12,692 nt of DNA from Acidobacteriota bacterium (GCA_023418055.1 JAEZDP010000405.1:1-12692), one strand, 5' to 3'; positions 1 to 6,764 are shown, numbered from the stretch's first letter. Notes: generated by a model from the sequence alone, not told the origin. Numbers and translations are program-made.

Positions 1-317
1 CTGACGTCTTCGATGCCGGCGCGGTACTTCTTGAGCAGCGTCGCCATCCGCACCATGAAGAACTCGTCGAGGTTGGTGGCCGCGATGCCGAGAAACTTCA
101 CGCGCTCGAGCAGGGGATGGTAGTCCTCTTGTGCCTGTCGCAGGACGCGCTGGTTGAACTCGAGCCAGCTGAGTTCCCGATTGATATAGAGCGCGGGATG
201 GTCGAGGTTGGACGGGTCGCAGCGCGTCCAGTCGGGTGTGACGGGAGCCGGCCGGGCGGCGCGACGGGTGCCGCGGCGCTGGCGCGCCGGGCGCCCTGCA
301 AGTGGCGTAGCGTTCAT
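1..317 (-). CDS. ppk1: Polyphosphate kinase 1, N-terminal fragment (runs off the left edge)
   Basis: Makes inorganic polyphosphate from the ATP gamma-phosphate. Only the first 105 or so residues are in the window; the reading frame is open to base 1. After a basic, disordered-looking leader (residues 1-35, rich in Arg/Ala/Pro), the protein shows the hallmark start of the PPK1 N-domain: YINRELSWLEFNQRVL, then PLLERVKFLGIAATNLDEFF and MVRMATLLKKYRAG. I chose the ATG at 315-317. An in-frame ATG at 348-350 would add 11 residues, and neither has a clear Shine-Dalgarno. The catalytic histidines and kinase domains lie outside the window. The gene is divergent from the FliK-like gene, with 65 bp between the two starts. 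The family call is very secure; the start is less so. Confidence 0.93.
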   Translation of the reverse strand, partial: MNATPLAGRPARQRRGTRRAARPAPVTPDWTRCDPSNLDHPALYINRELSWLEFNQRVLRQAQEDYHPLLERVKFLGIAATNLDEFFMVRMATLLKKYRAGIEDV

Positions 318-382
318 GGTCTTGTGAAGGACGCGGTTTGGCTCGATCATGATACGGCACTGCCGACACGCCGCCCCTTGCG
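318..382. promoter_or_regulatory. Divergent intergenic spacer between ppk1 and the FliK-like gene
   Basis: This 65-bp gap must hold the start signals of both divergent genes unless they are read from further away. The only structure I see is a perfect 8-bp palindrome ATCATGAT at 346-353. I cannot identify convincing -35/-10 pairs on either strand, and no Shine-Dalgarno precedes either start codon. Confidence 0.3.
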
Positions 383-1555
383 ATGCACATCCAGCTGCTG
401 CCGGCCACGCTGCCGCCCGAACGGTCGCTCACCCCGACCATCCCGCGAATCGACCTGGCCCCCGGCCAGCGCGTGACGGCTACGGTGCTGTCGCCGGATC
501 TCGACGGCCGCTCGATGCTCGCGCTGGCGGGGCGCGAGGCCGCATCGCGGACGCCGCTGCCGTTTCCACCCGGCACCCGGCTGCTCCTCGAGGTGGTCGA
601 GAGTGCGGGCGACGAGCCCCACATGCGGCTCGTCGAGCCGCGGCAGGGCCAGCCGGTGCCCCCCGTGTCGTCCACGGGGTACGGATATGCCGCGGCCGTC
701 CTGGCGGCGACCGGAGCCACGCCTGCGGTGACCGAGGCCGCACGTGCGCTCGCCGGCTGGTTGCCCGTGCTGGTGTCGCGAGGGCTCCTCACGCCCGCGC
801 AGGCCGCCGCGCTCGGGCAGCAGCTCGGGCCGCTTGCGGCCACCGCGAGGGATGCGGCGGCGCCTGGAGAGACCCGCTCGATGCCCGACAGCGAGCTGGC
901 CCGGCACTTGGCCGACGCCCTGGCCACCCGGCTGGCCCGCGATCCGTCGCTGCTCGAGGCGCGGCTGGCCTACGCTGCCCGCCATGCGCCCTCGACGACC
1001 GACCAGCAGGCAGTCGACGACCTGCGAGGCCGCCTGGCCGCCCTCGCGCGCTCGCTGGCCGACCCGCCCGCCGACGCCGCACTGGAGGGTGCACGCGCGA
1101 GCGTGCGACAGGTGCAGGACGCACTGCTCGCCGAGCAGGCACGCACGGCGGCGCACCTCGTGCGCGACGGCGTGCTCGACCTGCGGGTGCCCATGGCCCT
1201 CGGCGCGCACGACGTCGACGTCCACCTGCGGACGGGTGAGGCCCCCGATGCGCCACCCGGGGCGGGGGAGGCTGGAGGCCGTCGGGTGCAGCTCGACCTC
1301 ACGCTCGAGGGCCTTGGCCGCATCCAGGTGCGCCTCGACGCGTTCGGCCCCCACCTGCGGGCCGAACTCGTGACCGAACAGGCCGCCGCGGCCGATGCCA
1401 TCGAGCGCCGGCTGGCCGATCTCGTGCGCGCACTGACCAGCGCGGGGTTCAGCGAGGTCTCCACGCGCGTGGCCATCGACCCCGTCCGCGTGGTGTCGGC
1501 CGATACGCCCTTCGACGTGCCGCCCGAAGGCAGCATCGTCAACGTGGACGCGTGA
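383..1555 (+). CDS. FliK-like flagellar hook-length control domain protein (YlqG-like)
   Basis: A 390-residue protein with a mostly Ala/Arg/Leu-rich, low-conservation body and a C-terminal domain (about residues 265-370) resembling the FliK C-terminal domain. Visible there are VLDLRVPMALG, then the signature-like LDLTLEGLGRIQVRLDAFG at about 304-322, followed by a helical stretch AIERRLADLVRALTSAGFS. In flagellar FliK this domain senses hook length and switches FlhB export specificity. The N-terminus (PGQRVTATVLSPDLDGRSML, then PPGTRLLLEVVES) looks like the small beta domain seen in some long FliK/YlqG proteins. The gene is followed, with a 4-bp GTGA overlap, by an FlhB C-terminal homologue, which supports the call. 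There is no upstream in-frame start near 383. No other flagellar genes are in the window, so a true flagellar role is inference. Sequence similarity is weak outside the C-terminal domain. Confidence 0.72.
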   Translation: MHIQLLPATLPPERSLTPTIPRIDLAPGQRVTATVLSPDLDGRSMLALAGREAASRTPLPFPPGTRLLLEVVESAGDEPHMRLVEPRQGQPVPPVSSTGYGYAAAVLAATGATPAVTEAARALAGWLPVLVSRGLLTPAQAAALGQQLGPLAATARDAAAPGETRSMPDSELARHLADALATRLARDPSLLEARLAYAARHAPSTTDQQAVDDLRGRLAALARSLADPPADAALEGARASVRQVQDALLAEQARTAAHLVRDGVLDLRVPMALGAHDVDVHLRTGEAPDAPPGAGEAGGRRVQLDLTLEGLGRIQVRLDAFGPHLRAELVTEQAAAADAIERRLADLVRALTSAGFSEVSTRVAIDPVRVVSADTPFDVPPEGSIVNVDA

Positions 1556-1878
1556 GCATGGATGAACGTCCCGGGACGACGCCGCGTCGGCAGGCGGCCG
1601 CGCTTCGCTACGAGGCGGGGACGACGGCGGCGCCGGAGGTGGTGGCACGCGGCGAGGGCCCCATCGCCGAGCAGATCGTCGCCACCGCCCGGCGGCACGG
1701 CATTCCCGTCCACCAGAGCCCCGACCTCGTGCAGTTGCTGACGCGGCTGCCGCTCGAGACGACGATTCCCCCCGAGTTGTACCTCGCGGTGGCGCAGGTG
1801 CTGGTGTTCCTGTTGCGGACGGCGGAAGGACAGGCGCCGGTGAAGCCTGGGGCGCCAGGCGTGCAGCCCCCCGGCTGA
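1552..1878 (+). CDS. Stand-alone FlhB C-terminal domain homologue (YlqH/FlhX-like)
   Basis: A 108-residue soluble protein matching only the cytoplasmic export-switch domain of FlhB/YscU. Recognisable segments are AAALRYEAGTTAAPEVVARG (15-34), IAEQIVATARRHGIPVHQSP (38-57) and IPPELYLAVAQVLVFLLRT (72-90), in the same order as in FlhB. Where FlhB has the autocleaving NPTH motif, this protein has Thr-Pro-Arg-Arg at about 10-13, so Asn-Pro autocleavage is not expected. There are no transmembrane helices, unlike full FlhB. The GTG start (1552) overlaps the stop of the FliK-like gene as GTGA, indicating translational coupling; ATG at 1558 is an alternative two codons in. The fold assignment is confident. 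The function of these orphan FlhB-like proteins is not well established. Confidence 0.85.
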   Translation: MSMDERPGTTPRRQAAALRYEAGTTAAPEVVARGEGPIAEQIVATARRHGIPVHQSPDLVQLLTRLPLETTIPPELYLAVAQVLVFLLRTAEGQAPVKPGAPGVQPPG

Positions 1879-1894
1879 TGCCGACGGGCTGCAC
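1861..1894. terminator. Inverted repeat between convergent genes, possible bidirectional terminator
   Basis: Perfect 9-bp arms GTGCAGCCC (1861-1869) and GGGCTGCAC (1886-1894) enclose a 16-base loop that contains the stop codon of the FlhB-like gene. The repeat sits between the ends of two convergent genes, where a bidirectional terminator would be expected. Neither side has a good T-run, so this is a candidate only. Confidence 0.4.
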
Positions 1895-1908
1895 GTGTGA
1901 GGGGATGT

Positions 1909-2466
1909 TTACTTCTTGACGCTGATCGGAACGTACTGCCGCATGTCGCCCCAGTGAATCTCGAGGTTCTGTCCCCCCGAGGCCGGCACGATGGCAATGG
2001 TCAACTGCTCGGCGGGCTTGGGCAGCTTGCCGGAGGTGAGGTCCACGCGGCCCAGATCCTGGCCCTCCTGGTACACCGTGCCCCACTGCTTGTTCTGCTT
2101 GTTGACGATGAGCTTCCAGCCGGAGGCCGAGGGCAGCGTGTAGAGCGTGTACGTGCCAGCGGGAACGGCCAGCGACCCGATGGTCAGGTCCTTGGTCGTG
2201 ATGAGCGTGGTGGCTTCGTCGGCGCCCGTGCGCCACACCTTGTCGTTGGGCGCCAGCGTGTCGAGCGACCGGCCCTTCAGATAGGGTCGGCCGTAGACGA
2301 TGGTCACCGTGGCATCACCGACGGTGTATTCGACCGTCTCGTGCGGGCTGCCGCCCTTGCCGGGCGTGGTCTGCACCACTTTCTGGCCCATGGCCATCAT
2401 CGGCACGAGGGTGAGGACGCCAGCGGCCATGGCCACCGTCAGTGCTGTCAGCAGTCGATTGCGCAT
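1909..2466 (-). CDS. Secreted DUF2911 family protein
   Basis: A 185-residue protein with a clear signal peptide: MRNR, a hydrophobic core to about residue 24, then a probable cleavage near AMG/QK at 25-29. The mature part carries DUF2911-type motifs: ATVTIVYGRPYLKGRSL (52-68), a VWRTGADEATT block (77-87) and VPAGTYTLYTLPSASGWKLI (101-120). It is probably all beta. The family is common in Bacteroidota and Acidobacteriota, and its function is unknown. The ATG at 2464-2466 was chosen over longer frames because AGGAG lies 5 bases upstream and the signal peptide starts there. The gene stands alone 113 bp downstream of the arginase gene, on the same strand. The family call is strong; no biochemical role can be given. 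Confidence 0.88.
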   Translation of the reverse strand: MRNRLLTALTVAMAAGVLTLVPMMAMGQKVVQTTPGKGGSPHETVEYTVGDATVTIVYGRPYLKGRSLDTLAPNDKVWRTGADEATTLITTKDLTIGSLAVPAGTYTLYTLPSASGWKLIVNKQNKQWGTVYQEGQDLGRVDLTSGKLPKPAEQLTIAIVPASGGQNLEIHWGDMRQYVPISVKK

Positions 2467-2471
2467 CGATG

Positions 2472-2476
2472 CTCCT
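2472..2476 (-). promoter_or_regulatory. Shine-Dalgarno AGGAG of the DUF2911 gene
   Basis: On the minus strand AAAGGAGC precedes the ATG at 2466 with a 5-base spacer. It decides the start in favour of the signal-peptide methionine rather than the 27 extra codons of the longer open frame. Confidence 0.8.
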
Positions 2477-2538
2477 TTGTCTTGTGTTGTGGACGACCGC
2501 CACACTCGTCGTGAGTGCTGGCGATGGCACGACTCACC

Positions 2539-2544
2539 ACTATA
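2539..2544 (-). promoter_or_regulatory. Possible -10 element (TATAGT) for the DUF2911 gene
   Basis: TATAGT on the minus strand differs from the consensus by one base and lies about 75 bp upstream of the DUF2911 start codon. This is an otherwise GC-rich gap of 113 bp between the arginase stop and this gene. No good -35 sits 16-18 bp further upstream. A 5-bp-arm palindrome, CACTC...GAGTG at 2503-2517, lies in the would-be leader. Confidence 0.3.
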
Positions 2545-2579
2545 CACAGGGCGCCGCGCCTCTGCGTGCGGCGTGGTGA

Positions 2580-3488
2580 TCAGTAGATCTTCTGGCCCAG
2601 GGCCGAGGCCGCCAGTTCGGCGGCGAGCACGGCAGTGACGTTCTGGAGATCGAGCACCGGGTTGACCTCCACGAGGTCCAGCGCGAGCAGGCGTCCCGCG
2701 TCGGCGATCATCTCCATGGCCATGTGCGCTTCCCGGTAGTTGAGCCCGCCGCGTACGGGCGTGCCGACACCCGGAGCGATGGTGGGGTCGCAGACGTCCA
2801 GGTCGAAGGACACATGGAGCCCCGCGGTCCCGGCCGAGGCATGTGCGATGGCCTGTTCCATGACCCGCGCGATGCCTTGCCGGTCGATGTCCTTCATGGT
2901 GAAGACGTGCACGCCGGAGTTGCGCACTTCGTCGCGTTCGCGGACGTCGAGGTCGCGGACCCCGATGAGCACCGTGTTGGCGGCGTGCACTTTCGGCGCG
3001 AAGCCGCCGACCATCGCGAGCTCGCGCGGGTCTTCGCCGAGCAGCGCCGCCAGCGGCATGCCGTGGACGTTGCCGGAGGGCGAGGTGGCCGGCGTGTTCA
3101 TGTCGCCATGCGCGTCAATCCACAGGAGGCCGACGGGCTGCGGGCCGCGTTGCGCGAAGGCGGCCGTGGCGGCCACCGATCCGGCCGCGACGCTGTGATC
3201 GCCCCCGAGCACGACCGGCACGGCGCCGTCGCCGAGTGCCTCGAGCGCCTCCTGATAGAGCTGGTCGCAGACGCCCTGGATCTCGTGAACGAACCGCTTC
3301 TTCTCGTCCCCAGGGTCACGGGTCTCCGGCGTGGGCGTCAGGATGTCGCCGCGGTCCACGACGCGATGGCCCAGCGCACGCAGCCGGTCCGTGAGACCGG
3401 CGATGCGCATGGCCGACGGCCCCATGTCGACGCCCCGTCGTCCGCCTCCCAGGTCGAGCGGGACGCCGATGATGTGGATGGTGCGCAT
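2580..3488 (-). CDS. rocF: Arginase
   Basis: Hydrolyses L-arginine to ornithine and urea using a binuclear manganese centre. The 302-residue length is typical. All metal and catalytic motifs are present: GGDHS at 95-99 (Mn-ligand His98), DAHGDMNTP at 125-133 (Asp125, His127, Asp129), VHGMPLA with His142 at the position of the general acid/base, SFDLDVCDPTIAPGVGTP at 227-244 (Asp229, Asp231), and the late Glu274 in VEVNP. The SFDLDVCDP form and the full length favour arginase over agmatinase or formiminoglutamase. The ATG at 3486-3488 is preferred because GAGAGGG lies just upstream; the ATG four codons earlier has no such site. It is the last gene of the hemE-hemG-methyltransferase-arginase cluster, 29 bp after the methyltransferase stop. 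Confidence 0.93.
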   Translation of the reverse strand: MRTIHIIGVPLDLGGGRRGVDMGPSAMRIAGLTDRLRALGHRVVDRGDILTPTPETRDPGDEKKRFVHEIQGVCDQLYQEALEALGDGAVPVVLGGDHSVAAGSVAATAAFAQRGPQPVGLLWIDAHGDMNTPATSPSGNVHGMPLAALLGEDPRELAMVGGFAPKVHAANTVLIGVRDLDVRERDEVRNSGVHVFTMKDIDRQGIARVMEQAIAHASAGTAGLHVSFDLDVCDPTIAPGVGTPVRGGLNYREAHMAMEMIADAGRLLALDLVEVNPVLDLQNVTAVLAAELAASALGQKIY

Positions 3489-3517
3489 GGACCCTCTCAT
3501 CGAGCGCGATTGGTCAA

Positions 3518-4228
3518 CTAGCGCTTGACCGTCACCGAGATGCCTTCGTCGCCGGCGGCGACGATCGACGTGAGGACGTCGGGGTGCGTGCGGATGGTCT
3601 CGAGGAACTCGGGCATCTCGCTGCCCTTGTTGATCACGTTGTGCGCCAGCACGACCCCGCCCTGGTTCACGCGAGGGAACGTCAGGTCGAAGTAGTGCTG
3701 GTAGTCGGGCTTCCACGCGTCGATGAAGACGAGATCGAAGGTGCCCTCGATCCGGGGGATCTCAGCCTTGGCGTCTCCAGCCACGACCGTCACCACATCG
3801 TCGAGCCCTGCGGCGGTGATGTTGGCGCGCAACGCCTCCGCGCGTTCGGCGTCGTATTCGATGGTCACGAGCGTGCCGCCGGTCTCGCGCAGCCCCAGCC
3901 CGAGCCAGATGGCGCTGTAGCCACTGGCGCCGCCGATCTCGAGCGCTCGCGTGGCGCCCGTCGCCAGGACCAACGTCCGCAGGAACCGGCCATCGGCCTC
4001 CGATACGGCCAATTGGCCGGCGTCGGCCGCACGGATGCGGTCGAGCACATCGGCGATGGCCGGCGTGACGTCGGCGCGCGTGCCACTCAGACGAGCGGGA
4101 GGAGACGACGAGGGTGGGGACGCTTCAGTGGCGGAGGCGGGTGTGGACGCGGACGGCCCTCCGCAGGCCAGCGGTCCGACCATCAGTGCCACCCCGACCA
4201 CCCATGACTGCCACGCGCGAGAGTTCAC
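3518..4228 (-). CDS. Class I SAM-dependent O-methyltransferase with an exported-type N-terminus
   Basis: A 236-residue protein. Residues 1-21 look like a signal peptide (Arg, then a hydrophobic core VVGVALMVGPLACGG). A Ser/Pro/Ala/Thr-rich linker follows to about 47, then a methyltransferase domain of the caffeoyl-CoA/catechol O-methyltransferase type. SAM motif I is ALEIGGASGYSAIWLG (95-110), the acidic ribose-binding loop is VTIEYD (121-126), GDAKAEIP is at 151-158, and FDLVFIDAWKPDY is at 164-176 with Asp170 as a probable metal ligand. The second metal motif, usually Asp-Asn, is His196-Asn197 here. Cys22 could be lipidated, but Pro at -3 departs from the lipobox rule. The start is GTG at 4226-4228, only 9 bp after the hemG stop. 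The substrate is unknown. Confidence 0.82.
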   Translation of the reverse strand: MNSRAWQSWVVGVALMVGPLACGGPSASTPASATEASPPSSSPPARLSGTRADVTPAIADVLDRIRAADAGQLAVSEADGRFLRTLVLATGATRALEIGGASGYSAIWLGLGLRETGGTLVTIEYDAERAEALRANITAAGLDDVVTVVAGDAKAEIPRIEGTFDLVFIDAWKPDYQHYFDLTFPRVNQGGVVLAHNVINKGSEMPEFLETIRTHPDVLTSIVAAGDEGISVTVKR

Positions 4229-4237
4229 CCGGGCATG

Positions 4238-5623
4238 TTACCGCTGTTGCCACCTGGTGATGAGCCGGTCCATCTCGGCACGGGCGTCGGCCACCACGTC
4301 GGGGATGCCGACCGCGCGGAACCCGCTGCCGGCCACCCCGAGACCGCCGAGCGCGTCGAGGCGTGCCTGCAGGTGGGCCACCCGTGTCGGATGGCCCACG
4401 ACATGCTGCGGGCTGCTGCGCATCCAGCGGAACGCGCGGGCAAACCGCGGCGCATCGCGCAATCCCCACCAGCGCGCCAGATGACGGTGCGCCAAGCCTG
4501 CCAGTGTCTCGTCGTCGGCCGCGAGCGTGGCTTCATGACCTTCGCCTCCGAAGAAGACGCGAATCAGGGTGGTGCCTCGAGGCGCCCGTCCTGGCCACTT
4601 CGCCGTCACCCAGGTCACCGCCATGACCGGGTCGTCGGCCGGGCGCTCGGCAATGACGTACCCGCTGCCGCGAGGTGCCGCAGGCACGGCGCTGTCGTCA
4701 TACGCGAGCAGGACGGTGGCCGACGAGACGTACGGCACCGCCTCGCAGATGGCCGCGGCGTCCGGCGCGCAGCCGGCGAGCAGTGGTGCGGCGCGCCAGG
4801 CTGGCACGGCCAGCACCACGATGTCGGCCGGCAGCCGCCCGAGCCCCTCGGCGTGAACGACCCACGTGCCGTCGGCCGCGTGCTCGAGCGACGTGACAGT
4901 GGCTCCGGTGCGGATGGTGCCGGCCGGCAGGGCCGCGGTGAGCGCCTGCGGCAGACGCCCCATCCCGTCGGGAAAGGTGCGGAACACGCCATCGGGACGC
5001 GGGCGTCCCGCCTGACGACGGAGCGTCAGCCAGACGCTCGTGCCTGCCGCCTCCATCGCGACGAGCTGCGGAAGCACGGCTCGGGCCGACAGCGTCTCGA
5101 GGCGACCGGCGTGGATGCCCCCGAGCAGCGGCTGGGCGATTCGATCGGCGGCTTCGACCCCGAAGCGCCGCTCGAAGAACGTGCGGGCCGACTCGTCGTG
5201 CGCCGCGAGCCAGGATGCGCGCGGCACGAGCGGTTCCATGGCCACCCGCAGCTTGCCGCGCCATGACAGCAGACGCGAGCGGGCGAACGCCCGGGCGCTG
5301 ACGGGCACCCCGAACGCCCCGCCTTCTGGCAGCGCGTGGAAGTGCCCGCGCGAGAGGATGAAGGCGCCGCGCGGTGGCAGCATCGGCACGAGATCGGGCT
5401 CGAGGCCCAGTTCCCGGCACAGCACCACCGCGCCGGGCTTGGTGGCGAGAAAGGCATCGGGGCCACCGTCGAGCACGAGACCGTCGGCATGGTGCGTCTG
5501 CACCACGCCCCCCGTGCGTGCCGACGCTTCGAGCACGAGGGCGGGGAGCTGGCGTCTATGGCACGCCCACGCCGCTGCGAGGCCGGCCATGCCCCCGCCG
5601 ATGACGACGATCCGTGGGGTCAT
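4238..5623 (-). CDS. hemG: Protoporphyrinogen/coproporphyrinogen oxidase (HemY-type, FAD-dependent)
   Basis: Oxygen-dependent oxidation of a porphyrinogen in late heme synthesis. The 461-residue length is normal for the FAD family. Residues 5-19 form the dinucleotide-binding loop VVIGGGMAGLAAAWA, ending its Rossmann strand in Glu32 (VLEAS). ARTGGVVQTHHADGLVLDGG (35-54) and GGPDAFLATKPGA follow the family pattern. QPLLGGIHAG and DGMGRLPQAL are typical of the substrate domain. The C-terminal FAD contact is VAGSGFRAVGIPDVV. Sequence alone does not tell a protoporphyrinogen oxidase from a coproporphyrinogen III oxidase (CgoX). ATG at 5621-5623 begins 9 bp after the hemE stop, so the two are almost certainly co-transcribed. 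Unlike Bacillus hemE-hemH-hemY, no ferrochelatase gene intervenes. Confidence 0.92.
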   Translation of the reverse strand: MTPRIVVIGGGMAGLAAAWACHRRQLPALVLEASARTGGVVQTHHADGLVLDGGPDAFLATKPGAVVLCRELGLEPDLVPMLPPRGAFILSRGHFHALPEGGAFGVPVSARAFARSRLLSWRGKLRVAMEPLVPRASWLAAHDESARTFFERRFGVEAADRIAQPLLGGIHAGRLETLSARAVLPQLVAMEAAGTSVWLTLRRQAGRPRPDGVFRTFPDGMGRLPQALTAALPAGTIRTGATVTSLEHAADGTWVVHAEGLGRLPADIVVLAVPAWRAAPLLAGCAPDAAAICEAVPYVSSATVLLAYDDSAVPAAPRGSGYVIAERPADDPVMAVTWVTAKWPGRAPRGTTLIRVFFGGEGHEATLAADDETLAGLAHRHLARWWGLRDAPRFARAFRWMRSSPQHVVGHPTRVAHLQARLDALGGLGVAGSGFRAVGIPDVVADARAEMDRLITRWQQR

Positions 5624-5632
5624 CGACCGGAC

Positions 5633-6658
5633 TCAGCTGGTACGGCTGAGGCTGTGCACCCAGTGCGCCACGCGCTGGACCGATTCCACCGGCGTCATGG
5701 GCAGCACGCCATGCCCGAGGTTGAAGACATGCCCCGGCCGTCGCCCGGCGCGGGCGAGCACCTCTTCGACCCCGGCCCGCAGCCGGCTCGGGGGGCCAAG
5801 CAGCAATGTCGGGTCGAGGTTGCCCTGAATCGCCTTCTCGGGCCCTATCGCGTCCCAGGCCCGGTCGAGCGGCATGCGCCAGTCGGCGCCGATGACCCAG
5901 CCGCCGGCCTCGGCCATGTCTGGCAGCAGCATGGACGTGCCCACGCCGAAATGGATGGACGGCACGTCGAGCCCGTCGAGGTGCTCGAACACCCGCCGGG
6001 TGTGCGGCAGGGCGAACTCGCGGTAGTCGCGCGGCGACAGATGGCCCACCCACGAGTCGAACACCTGGACCGCATCCACACCCGCCGCAATCTGCGCCTG
6101 CAGGTACGTGCCCGCCATCTCGGCCAATAGCTGGCAGAGCCGGTGCCAGGCCTCGGGCTCGGTGTACATCATCGACTTCGTGCGCGCGAAGTCCTTGGAT
6201 GGGCCGCCTTCGATGGCGTAGGAGGCGAGCGTGAACGGCGCGCCTACAAAGCCGATCAGGGGCACCTCGAGCACTTCCTTCAGCCCTCGGATGGTGTCGA
6301 GCACGTGCCGCATCGCCTCGCCGGGGTCGATGGCATGCACACGGTCGATGTCGGCGACCGTGCGGATGGGGTCGTGGAACGACGGGCCCTCGCCCTTCAC
6401 GAACTCGAAGGACAGGCCCATCGGTTCGAGGGGCAGCAGCAGGTCGGAGAAGAGGATGGCCGCGTCCACCTCGAGCCGCTTGACGGGCTGCAGCGTGACC
6501 TCGATGGCCACCTCAGGCGCACGGCAGATCTCGAGGAGGGTGTAGCGGGTCCGCAAGGCCCGGTATTCGGGCATGTACCGGCCCGCCTGCCGCATGAACC
6601 AGACGGGCGTCGCATCGACCGGCTGTCGCCGGCAGGCACGGAGGAAGCGGTCGTTCAC
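5633..6658 (-). CDS. hemE: Uroporphyrinogen decarboxylase
   Basis: Decarboxylates the four acetate side chains of uroporphyrinogen III to give coproporphyrinogen III, in the cytoplasm. At 341 residues it is full length. Diagnostic segments are PVWFMRQAGRYMPEYRALR (18-36, substrate-binding arginines), AAILFSDLLLPLEPMGL (66-82, with the catalytic-site Asp72), GFVGAPFTLASYAIEGG (136-152), QVFDSWVGHLSPRDY (208-222), HFGVGTS (246-252), QGNLDPTLLL (288-297) and FNLGHGVLPMTP (322-333). The start is GTG at 6656-6658; there is no strong Shine-Dalgarno, only a GAAAG 8 bases upstream. It is the first gene of the minus-strand cluster and is separated from a divergent gene by 187 bp, so the cluster promoter should lie in that gap. 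Confidence 0.96.
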   Translation of the reverse strand: MNDRFLRACRRQPVDATPVWFMRQAGRYMPEYRALRTRYTLLEICRAPEVAIEVTLQPVKRLEVDAAILFSDLLLPLEPMGLSFEFVKGEGPSFHDPIRTVADIDRVHAIDPGEAMRHVLDTIRGLKEVLEVPLIGFVGAPFTLASYAIEGGPSKDFARTKSMMYTEPEAWHRLCQLLAEMAGTYLQAQIAAGVDAVQVFDSWVGHLSPRDYREFALPHTRRVFEHLDGLDVPSIHFGVGTSMLLPDMAEAGGWVIGADWRMPLDRAWDAIGPEKAIQGNLDPTLLLGPPSRLRAGVEEVLARAGRRPGHVFNLGHGVLPMTPVESVQRVAHWVHSLSRTS

Positions 6659-6692
6659 AGGGGCGTCTTTCGAAGGTAAGCGACACGGAACA

Positions 6693-6764
6693 AACAGGTT
6701 AGGAGATCGCGACGAGCTGTGTCACAATAGCGCCGCGCGAGGGAACCTGCTGGTAACAGGTTAC
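6693..6764. promoter_or_regulatory. Repeated AACAGGTTA boxes in the hemE / nuclease-like divergent promoter region
   Basis: The 187-bp gap 6659-6845 separates two divergent transcription units. It holds a perfect 9-bp direct repeat AACAGGTTA (6693-6701 and 6755-6763). The second copy pairs with AACCTG (6744-6749) as an inverted repeat with a 7-base loop (CAGGTT at 6757-6762), and it also forms GTAAC-AG-GTTAC (6753-6764). Such boxes could bind a repressor or activator acting on both directions. No regulator is encoded nearby. On the minus strand TATTGT (6724-6729) is a possible weak -10 for hemE, without a convincing -35. Confidence 0.4.

Noticed and set aside
347..2236. A 629-codon open frame on the minus strand across the FliK-like and FlhB-like genes
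   Set aside because: Its composition is that of a high-GC shadow frame (Arg/Gly/His/Pro-rich, no motif). The plus-strand proteins show family motifs and coupled starts.
2552..2573. Stem CGCCGCGC / GTGCGGCG just after the arginase stop, considered as its terminator
   Set aside because: On the minus strand, where it would have to act, the stem has a mismatch, and no T-run follows.
3489..3500. ATG at 3498-3500 as the arginase start
   Set aside because: It lacks a ribosome site, while GAGAGGG sits at the right distance before ATG 3486-3488, and the family's N-terminus begins there.
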